Part shown: piece by piece, positions 26,801 through 36,597 of the stretch | Layout of the letters: every line of letters starts with the position of its first letter | Numbering within the stretch: the stretch's first letter is position 1 | Source of the DNA: Paenibacillus sp. MMS20-IR301 | GTDB taxonomy: Bacteria > Bacillota > Bacilli > Paenibacillales > Paenibacillaceae | Direction: 5' to 3' | Assembly (NCBI RefSeq): GCF_032302195.1 | Contig: NZ_CP135275.1 | Span: forward strand, 6,896,001-6,960,000 | DNA length: 64,000 bases | Notes under the pieces: model-generated | The model's database searches: none | Told to the model about the DNA's origin: nothing | The model's input: the letters and a program-made list of their open reading frames with translations, nothing else | Program-made: the position numbers and the translations under genes

Positions 26801-27214
26801 CAGCAGCAGGCAGCAGAGGCTTCGTTCCGCACAGCTTCACACGGTCTGGATGAACCGACCAGTGCGATGTACTATAATGACCAGCCGCCGGAAATGATCT
26901 TCTACCAGGGGCTGGCCTGGCTGAAGCTGAATGACACACATAAGGCGAAGCGGCGGTTCAACAAGCTGGTGGATTACGCGGAAAAGCATCTGTTCGATGA
27001 TGTGAAAATCGACTACTTCGCGGTATCTCTGCCGGACTTCCTGGTATTCGATGAGGATCTGAATAAGCGAAATGAGATTCACTGCCGGTTCATGCGGGGA
27101 TTGGGTTTACTTGGCCTTGGTAAGAAAGAAGCGGCAGCGACTGAATTCAAAGAAGCCCTCCGTTTGGATTGCAATCACATCGGTGCGAAGCTGCATTTGC
27201 AGCTGAGTAAGTAA
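23888..27214 (+). CDS. DUF5107 domain protein with long TPR array
   Basis: A cytoplasmic protein of about 1108 residues. Residues 1-380 form a galactose-mutarotase-like beta-sandwich that I recognise as DUF5107 (VLENEYLRVEIMPELGGRIYRAVDR, GPWISGGIEFNWPQHHRP). Residues about 450-1108 are tetratricopeptide-type helical repeats, for example YYQLGLSLKLQGRLDEAFTA. DUF5107 proteins cluster with glycosidases and are thought to bind or process sugars; no reaction is established to my knowledge. The ribosome site AGGAG at 23875-23879 suits TTG 23888; GTG 23885 is an alternative. A strong terminator follows. Confidence 0.8.
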   Translation: MTEPMAKTKIWEETVQIPTYGVGEPNKNPMFLEKRVYQGSSGRVYPHPVIEKIEDEKKPAPYRIVVLENEYLRVEIMPELGGRIYRAVDRTNNYDFVYYNQVIKPALVGLAGPWISGGIEFNWPQHHRPNTYGPVEYRLEEKADGSATVWVSEIDRMYGTKVTAGFTLHPDKAYIEISAQLYNRTSEPQTFLWWANPAVAVNDHTQSVFPPDVTAVFDHGKRDVSRFPIATGTYYKMDYSSGVDISRYKNIPVPTSYMAYKSDYNFVGGYDHSVQAGLLHVANHHISPGKKQWTWGNGEFGQAWDRNLTDEDGPYIELMTGVFTDNQPDFTWLQPYEEKTFTQYFMPYKNIGVVKNATTEAAVNLEVDEEQGTATVFAYTTSRYENAVVELAGPQGIVLSKQLTLTPADTYSAEVKLTAGVLEHELTLKVQDAAGNVLVAYTPQPKDIEQVPDAARPLPEPQDIATNEELYLAGLHLEQYRHATFEPEPYYLEGLKRDRNDSRINIAYGTLLLRRGLFAESEAHFRKAVKRVTWRNPNPYDGEAYYQLGLSLKLQGRLDEAFTAFYKSAWSAAWQDGGYFSLAQIAAEQGKFAEALDLAERSLIRNARNYKSRNAKTAMLRKLNRLKEAEAFAEETLKLDVADFGAHYELALIREAQGRSEDFTVSVNQFKALLRGEPKNYLELASDYAGAGLYEEAARALLLLESSSDPMVNYTLAYLYGKLGQPESVQSCLSAGEKANADYCFPNTLFELQVLEYAVSVHPEDAKACYYLGNLLYDKKRHGEAIRYWEQSRSADDNYSVVHRNLALAYYNKQGNPQAARASLEKALACDPGDARVLFELDQLYKKIGLPAGERLAFLESRTSLVSGRDDLYLEYVTLHNLLGKHNEAVQLLASRNFHPWEGGEGKATGQYVMAHVELAKQHIQAGRPDKAVELLQAALVYPLNLGEGKLAGAQENNIYYYLGCAYEALEQQQAAEASFRTASHGLDEPTSAMYYNDQPPEMIFYQGLAWLKLNDTHKAKRRFNKLVDYAEKHLFDDVKIDYFAVSLPDFLVFDEDLNKRNEIHCRFMRGLGLLGLGKKEAAATEFKEALRLDCNHIGAKLHLQLSK

Positions 27215-27216
27215 GC

Positions 27217-27268
27217 AAAACAGCGGCAGCCAGGATTAGAAGGTAGAGTCCTGGACTGCCGCTGTTTT
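27217..27268. terminator. Bidirectional terminator
   Basis: AAAACAGCGGCAG (27217-27229) pairs perfectly with CTGCCGCTGTTTT (27255-27267), with inner CCAGGA/TCCTGG pairing. A-rich and T-rich flanks let it serve both the DUF5107 gene and the convergent MATE gene. Confidence 0.9.
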
Positions 27269-27304
27269 ATTTTCCGGATGATATGAAGTTGAACCATTAT
27301 GTGC

Positions 27305-28666
27305 CTACTGCACCAGACTCTCCAAATCCGGCTGCAGCTTGTTACGCAGAACGTACAGCATGCCGGCTCCGACAAGGAATGCGGCGGCATCCGCAATGAC
27401 GAGCGACCAGACCACTCCGTGGAAGCCGTTCAGGCGGTTCGCGATGAATAACACAGGAATCAGCGTAATTCCTTGAATGACTGACATCACGAAAGCAGCA
27501 GTTCCTTGCGCAGTAGCCTGGAAGATTCCTGTAAAGAGTGCGGTCGTTCCTGAAATGAACAGGGATAAGAAGGTTACATGCAGAATGTAGCTGCCCATTG
27601 CAATTAGCTGCGGGTCATTCGTAAACAAACCGATCAAAGAGTCAGAAATCAGGTAGACGATGACTCCGAATACGACGGCTAACGCTACAATCGTTTTCAC
27701 TGTGAATCCGATGGTCTGCTTCATGCGCACTTTATTGGCTGTATAAGAGAACGCAATGAGCGGCACGACTCCCTCGCATAAGCCCATGATAATAAACTCA
27801 GGAAATTGCAGTAAGCGCGATGAAATCCCGTAAGCGGCTACGGCCGAATCCCCGTATTCTACAAGAAAATGATTGAGAATCAGCGACATGGCCCCCATGA
27901 AGATGCTCATAATGAAGACGGGCACTCCGATTTTAAATACATTGCTCAGAATCTCCCTGGTTACCTTGAACCAGCGTACAGAGATCGTCAAGAATGAGCT
28001 CTTATACCCCATATGAAAGGCGTAGTATACGCTCGCAACCATGTTAGAAATAACCGTAGCTGAGGCGACGCCGATCACTCCCCAATGAAATACGAAGATA
28101 ACTAACGCATCGAGGATAATATTCACCACAACGCTGAGAATCATACCGACCATTGACTTAATGGCTGCCCCCTCGGAGCGCACGATATTCTCCAGCGTGA
28201 AGCATAATACAAAGAAGGGTGAACCGAGAATCATGACTGTGACATAGTCTTTCGTAAAAGCAAAGGATTCGGGGGTTGCCCCCAGGCTGTGAACAATAGA
28301 ATTGATTAGTGGAAGACCGGCGGCGATTACGATCAGACCGAGTACCAGGCTGCTGTAAAAGGCGAAGGAAGACACATGCTTCACATCATCATATCTTTTC
28401 TCACCCAGCAGACGGGAGATAAATGTACCGCTGCCCATGCCGATAAAGTTGCCTAAGGACATAATGATGGCGAATAGCGGCAGGGTTAAGGCAAGTGCGG
28501 TCAACATGACCGTATTATGGAGTGTCCCGATGAAATAGGCATTCAAGATAGAGTAAATAACACTCATGGACATGCCTAACATCATGGGAACAGCGAAGTG
28601 GGCTACGGCTTTGGCAACAGGGGCTTTCTCAAAATAATGGAGGTTTTCTGCATCCACTTGGATCAC
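27305..28666 (-). CDS. MATE-family multidrug/sodium antiporter
   Basis: A 453-residue membrane protein with about twelve hydrophobic segments in two similar halves, as in the MATE family (FAVPMMLGMSMSVIYSILNAYFIG; GMGSGTFISRLLGEKR; and the second-half counterpart GLCEGVVPLIAFSYTANK). It exports cationic drugs or other small molecules using an ion gradient. The start is GTG 28666 or GTG 28657; neither has a strong ribosome site. The divergent TetR gene and three operator-like sites in the shared promoter region indicate repression by that regulator. Confidence 0.9.
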   Translation of the reverse strand: MIQVDAENLHYFEKAPVAKAVAHFAVPMMLGMSMSVIYSILNAYFIGTLHNTVMLTALALTLPLFAIIMSLGNFIGMGSGTFISRLLGEKRYDDVKHVSSFAFYSSLVLGLIVIAAGLPLINSIVHSLGATPESFAFTKDYVTVMILGSPFFVLCFTLENIVRSEGAAIKSMVGMILSVVVNIILDALVIFVFHWGVIGVASATVISNMVASVYYAFHMGYKSSFLTISVRWFKVTREILSNVFKIGVPVFIMSIFMGAMSLILNHFLVEYGDSAVAAYGISSRLLQFPEFIIMGLCEGVVPLIAFSYTANKVRMKQTIGFTVKTIVALAVVFGVIVYLISDSLIGLFTNDPQLIAMGSYILHVTFLSLFISGTTALFTGIFQATAQGTAAFVMSVIQGITLIPVLFIANRLNGFHGVVWSLVIADAAAFLVGAGMLYVLRNKLQPDLESLVQ

Positions 28667-28693
28667 TACTTTCTTATGTTTTGTCGAAATATC

Positions 28694-28782
28694 AATCTAA
28701 CACCGTTAGATTGAACCTTACAGTGTTAGATGATATCATGGAGTTATGGATCTGTAAAGCATAAACTTACACTGTTAGATAA
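28694..28782. promoter_or_regulatory. Three TetR operator-like sites between MATE and tetR genes
   Basis: Site 1, AATCTAAC-ACC-GTTAGATT (28694-28712), is a perfect inverted repeat. Sites 2 (CTTACAGTGTTAGATGA, about 28717-28733) and 3 (CTTACACTGTTAGATAA, about 28766-28782) share the half-site TGTTAGAT with a degenerate left arm. All lie between the divergent genes, so one repressor can control both promoters. Confidence 0.7.
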
Positions 28783-28796
28783 AAGGGCGGATAAGG

Positions 28797-29486
28797 ATGA
28801 AAAAGCAGCAGCCTCAGATTTCGGAGGAGCGGATTCTGGAAGCTTCATGGGAGCTTCTCGGAGAAGACGATATCGAGAAATTCAGTATGCGGCGGCTCGC
28901 CGACAGAGTAGGTATTCAGGCACCCTCTCTGTACTGGTATTTCAAGAGCAAACAGAAGCTCTACCAGCGCCTGGCCAACCAGATATCCAAAATCATTGTG
29001 GAGGAATTCCAAGTTGAGGGGGGCTGGAAAGAGCAACTGGCGGGACTTGCGGTAACTGTAAGGAGCGTACTCAGCCGGTATCCCTGCTCCACACAGCTGA
29101 TGATGATGACGCTGCCCCATGAGCCGGATATCATCCGGTTCAACAACCTCATGCTGCTCTGCGTGGAATCGACACCGCTTAAGCCGGAGCACAAGATGCA
29201 GGTGGCGACTACGCTTATGAACTATGTCTTCTTCTTTGTGCTGGACAATTATCAGCATGAGCGTAATGTAACCGCTGTGATTATGAATAAGGAGGAGCTT
29301 CCGGGTGAAGGCATGCTTCAGCTTCTGGATACAATGAGCGAGGCAGATTCGGGGGTGTTCCGGAGAGTATTTACGACCGGGCTGTTCGAGCTGATGGGCA
29401 CCGACCAGGCGTTTGAGTTCGGGCTGAAGCTGATTATACTGGGGATTGAGCAGGTGATTCTTGAGCAGGAGAATTCGCAGGCATAA
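28797..29486 (+). CDS. TetR-family regulator of the MATE gene
   Basis: A 229-residue repressor. The N-terminal helix-turn-helix is FSMRRLADRVGIQAPSLYWYFKSKQKLYQ, closest in style to the tetracycline-repressor branch. The ligand domain spans about residues 75-225. The start ATG 28797 has a modest ribosome site (AAAGGG about 28783-28787). Divergence from the MATE gene and the shared operators make it the local regulator of drug export. Confidence 0.88.
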   Translation: MKKQQPQISEERILEASWELLGEDDIEKFSMRRLADRVGIQAPSLYWYFKSKQKLYQRLANQISKIIVEEFQVEGGWKEQLAGLAVTVRSVLSRYPCSTQLMMMTLPHEPDIIRFNNLMLLCVESTPLKPEHKMQVATTLMNYVFFFVLDNYQHERNVTAVIMNKEELPGEGMLQLLDTMSEADSGVFRRVFTTGLFELMGTDQAFEFGLKLIILGIEQVILEQENSQA

Positions 29487-29499
29487 CGATTAGCATGAA

Positions 29500-29800
29500 G
29501 GGGCTGTCTCAAAAGTAGCCATGCGCTACATTGTGGAGAAATAGAGCCATTGTATTTTATACAGTAGATTCCTTCCTAAGTAGCTAAAAAACCCATTCTA
29601 TTGTATTCCGTACAATGGTTACCAAATAAATGAGCTTAAAATGCTTGAATTTCAAAAAACTAGTGTACAAAATACAATAGATTCATTATTCAGGCGGATT
29701 TAACCGCTATTTGGCTGCACGAAGTACAATAGAATTCTCAACTCCTATACTTCCTGAAGCCCAAGACGCAAAGAGGCTGTCCCGGAAGCCATGAAAAGGC
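29500..29800. repeat. Intergenic cluster of short TACAATAGA-type repeats
   Basis: A gene-free stretch of about 330 bases. A motif TGTACAAAATACAATAGATTC occurs at 29664-29684. Inverted copies lie at about 29548-29572 and 29596-29618 (their complements contain AAAATACAATGG and GGAATACAATAGAA), and a shortened copy is at 29724-29737. The cluster is bracketed by GGGGCTGTCTCAAAAGTAGCC-like (29504) and AGGCTGTCCCGGAAGCC-like (29774) sequences. It resembles AT-rich intergenic repeats of Paenibacillus genomes. No coding signal is seen. Confidence 0.55.
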
Positions 29801-29818
29801 CGCTGGGCCAGCCCCATT

Positions 29819-30379
29819 TTAATAGGGTTTACGGCAAACATACACGTAGGCAGGGGGGAAGTTACGGCCCACAAACTCAACCCGCTCAATTGTGAATCGG
29901 GCAGCAAAGTGTTTCTTCATCTGAAGGGAGAACCGGTAAGCCACGAAATAGCCGCCAGGCTTGAGGGCTTGAACAATCTGGTGCAGCAGCCTTTCGCGCA
30001 TCTCGTCAGAGAAATTAAAGAACGGTAATCCGCATAGGATACAGTCCAGCTGGCTGACGCCTTCATCATTCAGTTTCTTTAATAAGTATGAGGCATTGGA
30101 ATGGAACATAAACGCAGGAAACCGCTCTTTCAGATAGGTCCTCATGGTCTTATTCCGCTCAAACAGGAATACCTGCGAGCTGTCAGCTCTATGCAGGTCA
30201 ATTAAGCGTGTGATGGTCCCGGTCCCGGCTCCAAGCTCGGCAACTGAATGAATCTCTGCCCAGGGGATACACCGCACAAGTGTTTCGGCCAGTGCGGGAG
30301 AACTGGGCAGTATGCTGCCCACGCGTAGGGGGTCTCTAAGAAATCCGCGGAGAAAAAGCAGGTGTTCACGAATGTTCAC
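29819..30379 (-). CDS. SAM-dependent methyltransferase, PmtA-like
   Basis: A 186-residue class I methyltransferase. The SAM-binding motif is SVAELGAGTGTITRLI near residue 45, followed by LDCILCGLPFFNFSDE and LKPGGYFVAYRFS. The N-terminal FLRDPLRVGSILPSSPALAE resembles phospholipid N-methyltransferases (PmtA), so a lipid substrate is possible. The start is GTG 30379, overlapping the kinase stop (GTGA), so it is translationally coupled. A paralogue sits at the other end of the operon (32188-32742). Confidence 0.82.
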   Translation of the reverse strand: MNIREHLLFLRGFLRDPLRVGSILPSSPALAETLVRCIPWAEIHSVAELGAGTGTITRLIDLHRADSSQVFLFERNKTMRTYLKERFPAFMFHSNASYLLKKLNDEGVSQLDCILCGLPFFNFSDEMRERLLHQIVQALKPGGYFVAYRFSLQMKKHFAARFTIERVEFVGRNFPPAYVYVCRKPY

Positions 30380-31476
30380 TGGTCTGATCCCCCGGTTTCA
30401 AGAGGCAGCTTCAGTGCAAAAGTAAATAAGCCGTCTGCATGATGAAGCGTCAGCGAACCCCCGTGCAGCCCGGCGATGTTCCTGGCGATAGACAGGCCAA
30501 GCCCGGACCCGGTCTGAATGCCTTCGCTGCTCCGTGAATGGTCCACCTTATAAAAACGTTCAAATAATTTATCCTCTTGTTCCTTCGTTAAAGGAATTCC
30601 CCGGTTCTCGACTTCTATTGTCACCTGCCTGTGATCTGTACTCAGCCGGATCTGAATGGCTCCCGGTCTGAAGGAGTATTTCAAAGCGTTCATCAGCAGA
30701 TTATCGATTGCTCTGGCGATTTTGTCACTGTCCAGAGCCGCGAACACGGGGAGGCTGCCAAGCTCTTTATTGATATGCAGCTCATTCTCATAGGCGATGG
30801 GCTCGAATTCAAACAGCAATTGCTTCAGCAGCTGGTTCAGATCAATCTGATTGATGTCCAGCCGGGTGTCACTAGAGCTAAGCCGGGTGTATTCAAACAG
30901 ATCATCAAGGAGCTTCTTGAGGTGCGCGGCTTTATTGTAGGTATTTTGCACAAAACGGTTATATTCTTCCTGATCCTGAAACGAGTTCGCTCTTAAAAGC
31001 TCAATGTAGCCGATGATACTGGTCAGCGGAGTACGCAGGTCATGAGAAATACCGGTAATCCATTCCATCTTCGATTGCTCGGCTTCCCGTTCCTTCACGA
31101 TTTGCCGCTGCAAACGTTCTGTCATCTGATTGATGTTAAAGGCTACCCGGCCAAGCTCATCCTGCCTGTTGACGGGTACACGGTGGCTTAAGTCTCCCTC
31201 GGTGATGGTCTGCAGCCCGCGTTCCAGAGTCATCAGATCCTTGACAATCCGGCGGGTCAGCGTAAGAAAAGTGAGAAGAAATACGGTTAGAAACAGCGGG
31301 GTTATAAAATACGGCAACAGCTTGCCCAGCCAGCCCATACCTGTTCCCACCCGGAAAACAAAGTAAATCAGCAGGTTGTTCAAAGCCACAGCAGCCATTA
31401 TGCTAAGCAGCATACTGAGTAGAATGCTAACCTGAATCTTTTTTTTTCGTTTCGACTGCTTTGCGGATTTATTCAA
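30376..31476 (-). CDS. VanS-like sensor histidine kinase
   Basis: A kinase of 366-370 residues with two membrane segments (VSILLSMLLSIMAAVALNNL and FITPLFLTVFLLTFLTL), only a short loop between them, then HAMP, the HisKA box GISHDLRTPLTSIIGYIELL (His about 145-149) and ATPase motifs DNLLMNALKYS and GSGLGLSIARNI. The short outside loop suggests sensing within or at the membrane, as for cell-envelope stress kinases. The start is TTG 31476 or TTG 31488; GGGGGG at 31489-31494 is nearer the norm for the former. It overlaps the intended end of the regulator gene. Confidence 0.88.
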   Translation of the reverse strand: MNKSAKQSKRKKKIQVSILLSMLLSIMAAVALNNLLIYFVFRVGTGMGWLGKLLPYFITPLFLTVFLLTFLTLTRRIVKDLMTLERGLQTITEGDLSHRVPVNRQDELGRVAFNINQMTERLQRQIVKEREAEQSKMEWITGISHDLRTPLTSIIGYIELLRANSFQDQEEYNRFVQNTYNKAAHLKKLLDDLFEYTRLSSSDTRLDINQIDLNQLLKQLLFEFEPIAYENELHINKELGSLPVFAALDSDKIARAIDNLLMNALKYSFRPGAIQIRLSTDHRQVTIEVENRGIPLTKEQEDKLFERFYKVDHSRSSEGIQTGSGLGLSIARNIAGLHGGSLTLHHADGLFTFALKLPLETGGSDQ

Positions 31477-31502
31477 TTTTGTAGCCAACCCCCCATACGG
31501 TT

Positions 31503-32150
31503 TTAATATAGAGGGCTCCGGGGATTATCTTCTAACTTCTCACGTAAGTTGCGGATATGGACCATCACGGTATTGTCGGAATAGCCGAAGGGCTCTTTCC
31601 AGACATGTTCATAAATATGCTCAGAACTAAACACCTGTCCCGGGTGGCTGGCCAGCAGTACCAGAATGCCAAACTCCAGCGGCGTCAGCACAATATCATT
31701 GTCTTTCAGCTTTGCTGAATGTTTACTTTTATCAATGACAAGATCTTTGATCAAAATAAGTGATGAATTGTTCTCAGCCTTCCCGAGTAAAGTCTGTCTC
31801 CGCATTTGCGCTTTGACACGGGCCAGCAGCTCCAGCGGGTTGAAGGGCTTGGTCATGTAGTCATCTGCCCCGGTGGTAAGACCGGTAATCTTATCAATGT
31901 CCTCTTCCTTCGCGGACAGCATAATGATCGGCGCATCAGAGATTTCCCTGATTCTCAGGCAGGCAGTTATCCCGTCCATCCGGGGCATCATGACATCGAG
32001 GATTACCAGCCCGACAGGGGTGGTTTGTATCACTTGTAATGCTTCCCGGCCGTCAGCTGCTTCAAGGACACGGTATCCTTCATTCCGTAAATAGACATGG
32101 ATGATATCCCGGATTTCGGATTCGTCATCAACAACAAGGATCGTATTCAT
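31503..32150 (-). CDS. VanR/OmpR-type response regulator, C-terminus apparently frameshifted
   Basis: A 215-residue product. The receiver domain has DD at residues 8-9, phosphoacceptor Asp 52 (LDVMMP) and Lys in MTKPF; the winged helix runs to NPRSPLY and then meets TAA at 31503-31505. The residues expected next in VanR-type proteins, IKTVWGVGYKIE, are encoded immediately downstream in another frame ending at 31469. Restoring two bases in the TATA tract at 31506-31510 would rejoin them. The last beta-hairpin of the DNA-binding domain is therefore missing as read. ATG 32150 starts MNTILVVDDESE; a longer frame to 32258 overlaps the methyltransferase gene. Confidence 0.85.
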   Translation of the reverse strand: MNTILVVDDESEIRDIIHVYLRNEGYRVLEAADGREALQVIQTTPVGLVILDVMMPRMDGITACLRIREISDAPIIMLSAKEEDIDKITGLTTGADDYMTKPFNPLELLARVKAQMRRQTLLGKAENNSSLILIKDLVIDKSKHSAKLKDNDIVLTPLEFGILVLLASHPGQVFSSEHIYEHVWKEPFGYSDNTVMVHIRNLREKLEDNPRSPLY

Positions 32151-32187
32151 CTGCAGTGGCCCTCTCTTTATTGAAGTTGGTAGCTTA

Positions 32188-32742
32188 TTATATATGTTTC
32201 CGGCAGACGTATACAAACGCAGGCGGAACATTGAGCGGCACGAATTTGATATCCTCAATAATGAAGTGCTCAGCGAGCTGCTTCTTCATCTGCAAGGAAT
32301 ACTGGAAGGCAACGAACAGGCCGCCCGGCTTGAGGGAGCTGACAATCTGTTCAATTAGGGCGTCTCTTAAGCCGCGTTCAAAGTTGAAAAAGGGCAGCCC
32401 GCTGAAGATGCAATCCAGTTGTGCAACCTTGTTTTTATGAATCGTATCTTTCATCCGGACAGCATTAGCGTGACATGAGAATTCCGGATAGGCCAGGCGC
32501 AGCTTCTTCCGCATCACATGATCCATTTCAAATAAGAAAACTTTGGCCTCCGGTTTTACATTGGCCCCAATATAACGGGTAATCGGCCCGGTTCCTGAGC
32601 CCAGCTCGGCTACGGCTGTAATGTCATTCCAGTCCACCTGCCGGATCATCTTTTTCGCCAGAAAACGGGAGCTCGGTGTAATGCTTCCCACATTTTTCGG
32701 GCTTTTCATAAACCTCTGCAAAAACAATAAATTCTGATTCAC
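32188..32742 (-). CDS. SAM-dependent methyltransferase, PmtA-like, paralogue
   Basis: A 184-residue paralogue of the protein at 29819-30379: shared LLFLxRFxxxPxxVGSIxPSS, VAELGxGTGxITR, LDCIxxGLPFFNF, LKPGGxFVAxxxSLQMKK and PPAxVYVCRK. GTG 32742 is chosen because GGGGGA precedes it and the start then matches the paralogue; ATG 32757 is the alternative. It is the first gene of the minus-strand operon methyltransferase, regulator, kinase, methyltransferase. The substrate may be a membrane lipid. Confidence 0.82.
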   Translation of the reverse strand: MNQNLLFLQRFMKSPKNVGSITPSSRFLAKKMIRQVDWNDITAVAELGSGTGPITRYIGANVKPEAKVFLFEMDHVMRKKLRLAYPEFSCHANAVRMKDTIHKNKVAQLDCIFSGLPFFNFERGLRDALIEQIVSSLKPGGLFVAFQYSLQMKKQLAEHFIIEDIKFVPLNVPPAFVYVCRKHI

Positions 32743-32877
32743 TCCGTATTCCCCCATCGCTAAAAGTTAGAATTGAAAAGAGAGATGAACATCTGATGCA
32801 GAAAGATTAATAAAAGAAACTGAAGAATTTATGGGGAGAATTCTGAAGAAATTCTGAAGCTTTATACTCGCGGATTC

Positions 32878-32940
32878 CAAAAAAAAGAAGCCTTGGGAGC
32901 AGTGCGCCGTAGTCACTGAATACTCCTTGGGCTTCTTTTC
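32878..32940. terminator. Terminator downstream of AraC gene
   Basis: AAAAGAAGCC (32883-32892) pairs with GGCTTCTTTT, with CAGTG/CACTG pairing in the loop. A and T runs on both sides fit termination of the minus-strand AraC gene at 32977. Confidence 0.7.
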
Positions 32941-32976
32941 TATGATTCATACAATATTTATTGCGGATAGAACTTC

Positions 32977-33810
32977 TTAATTCTCCGCATGCGCAATTCT
33001 GTACGCTGTAGGGGAGGAACCGGTTATTGTCTTGAATAATCTGGACAGGTAGGAGATGTCCGCAATCCCTACCCGGCTGCAAATAGAAGCTAAGGGGAGG
33101 TCCGTTGAGATGAGCAGCAGCTTGGCCTCCTCTATTTTTTGCTGGTTAATATACTGGATTGGCGATGTGCCGAAATGCTGCTTGAAAATCCGGATAAAAT
33201 AATTGGGATGGACGTGAATGAGCTCGGCTAACTCTGCGATGGTCAGATTACGGCGGTAATTCTCCTGTATATAATCAATAACGCCCATTAAGGGTTCGGA
33301 TAGCTCAGAGCTTCGCAAATTGTCTGCTTTAGGAACTGCATGTTCGATGTAATGCGCAATCAGGCTGAGCATCGCCGATTTTTTGAGCAGGGGGGCGGTG
33401 AGCAGCTTCGACGAATCCGCAAGCACCAGTTCATTGAACAGACGGAGGGATGCTGTATTGCCGGTGCTGTCGAAATAATAAGGCGTCTGCAAAAGATCAA
33501 ACAGATTGTGCTGACCCACTTTGGCTGAGAAGTGGCACCAGTATTTGGTGAATCTGGTTCCTTCTGTAGTGGAATAGGATTGCTGAACGCCTTGCGGCAT
33601 AAGGAAAAATTGGCCAGGCTGCGGGTAGAACTCCTCATCCCCGATTTTCAGCCAGCCTTCCCCGTCCTGAATGAAATAGAATTTGTTGTAGCCGGGAGTG
33701 TAGTCCAGATCGCACCAGTCACTCCAGACCTGATTATAACCAATAGCCGTTACGTTCACTTGCAGATTGCTAAGATACAGCTGTACCAGTTGCTGCCGGG
33801 AAATGGTCAT
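32977..33810 (-). CDS. AraC-family regulator, probable regulator of GH51 gene
   Basis: A 277-residue protein with an N-terminal AraC_binding cupin (YTPGYNKFYFIQDGEGWLKIGDEEFYPQPGQF) and C-terminal double helix-turn-helix (TIAELAELIHVHPNYFIRIFKQHFG; ICSRVGIADISYLSRLFKTITG). ATG 33810 follows GGAGAC; an open frame extends to 34041 but would overlap the divergent GH51 gene and encodes an implausible hydrophobic leader. Divergence from the arabinofuranosidase gene suggests it responds to arabinose or arabino-oligosaccharides. Confidence 0.9.
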   Translation of the reverse strand: MTISRQQLVQLYLSNLQVNVTAIGYNQVWSDWCDLDYTPGYNKFYFIQDGEGWLKIGDEEFYPQPGQFFLMPQGVQQSYSTTEGTRFTKYWCHFSAKVGQHNLFDLLQTPYYFDSTGNTASLRLFNELVLADSSKLLTAPLLKKSAMLSLIAHYIEHAVPKADNLRSSELSEPLMGVIDYIQENYRRNLTIAELAELIHVHPNYFIRIFKQHFGTSPIQYINQQKIEEAKLLLISTDLPLASICSRVGIADISYLSRLFKTITGSSPTAYRIAHAEN

Positions 33811-33942
33811 GACAGTCTCCAATGCATGAGAATGAACTACAGCCAAAGAATAGCATACCCGTCTGAGCCCTGTAAAATTAGGTTGCAAATTCATAAAATC
33901 TGAGTGAATATTATACTTTTTTAACCTTATAAATAAATGTAG

Positions 33943-33977
33943 TATAAATTTGTAAACGATTGCGTTAAGGTTGTAAA
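33943..33977. promoter_or_regulatory. Candidate operator and cre site before GH51 gene
   Basis: TTGTAAA occurs at 33950-33956 and 33971-33977, 21 bases apart, the spacing of an AraC-type direct repeat. The first copy is part of TGTAAACGATTGCG (33951-33964), a match to the CcpA cre consensus except the final base. TATAAA at 33943-33948 may be a -10 box, with TTAACC at 33921-33926 as a weak -35. Confidence 0.4.
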
Positions 33978-33988
33978 TTTTAAAATGA

Positions 33989-36411
<2,423 letters not shown>

Positions 36412-36498
36412 ATACAGGATTCCTCCAGAGGTTGAAAATATTAAAAATCAGGTTGAATAACCTTGTTTATTTTAATGTTATATCATGTCATATTATAA

Positions 36499-36512
36499 GT
36501 AAAGCGCTTTCT
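36499..36512. promoter_or_regulatory. Candidate cre (CcpA) site
   Basis: GTAAAGCGCTTTCT contains the full AAAGCGCTTT core of a CcpA catabolite-repression site and lies between the AraC gene and the second transporter operon. Repression by preferred sugars is the inferred role. Confidence 0.5.
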
Positions 36513-36597
36513 AAAATAGTGTAATCGTATAAATTGTTGGCATGACTTATCTCCTTAAACGGGTTAAGTATAGAAGAATTATCCAAGGAGGGTACAC

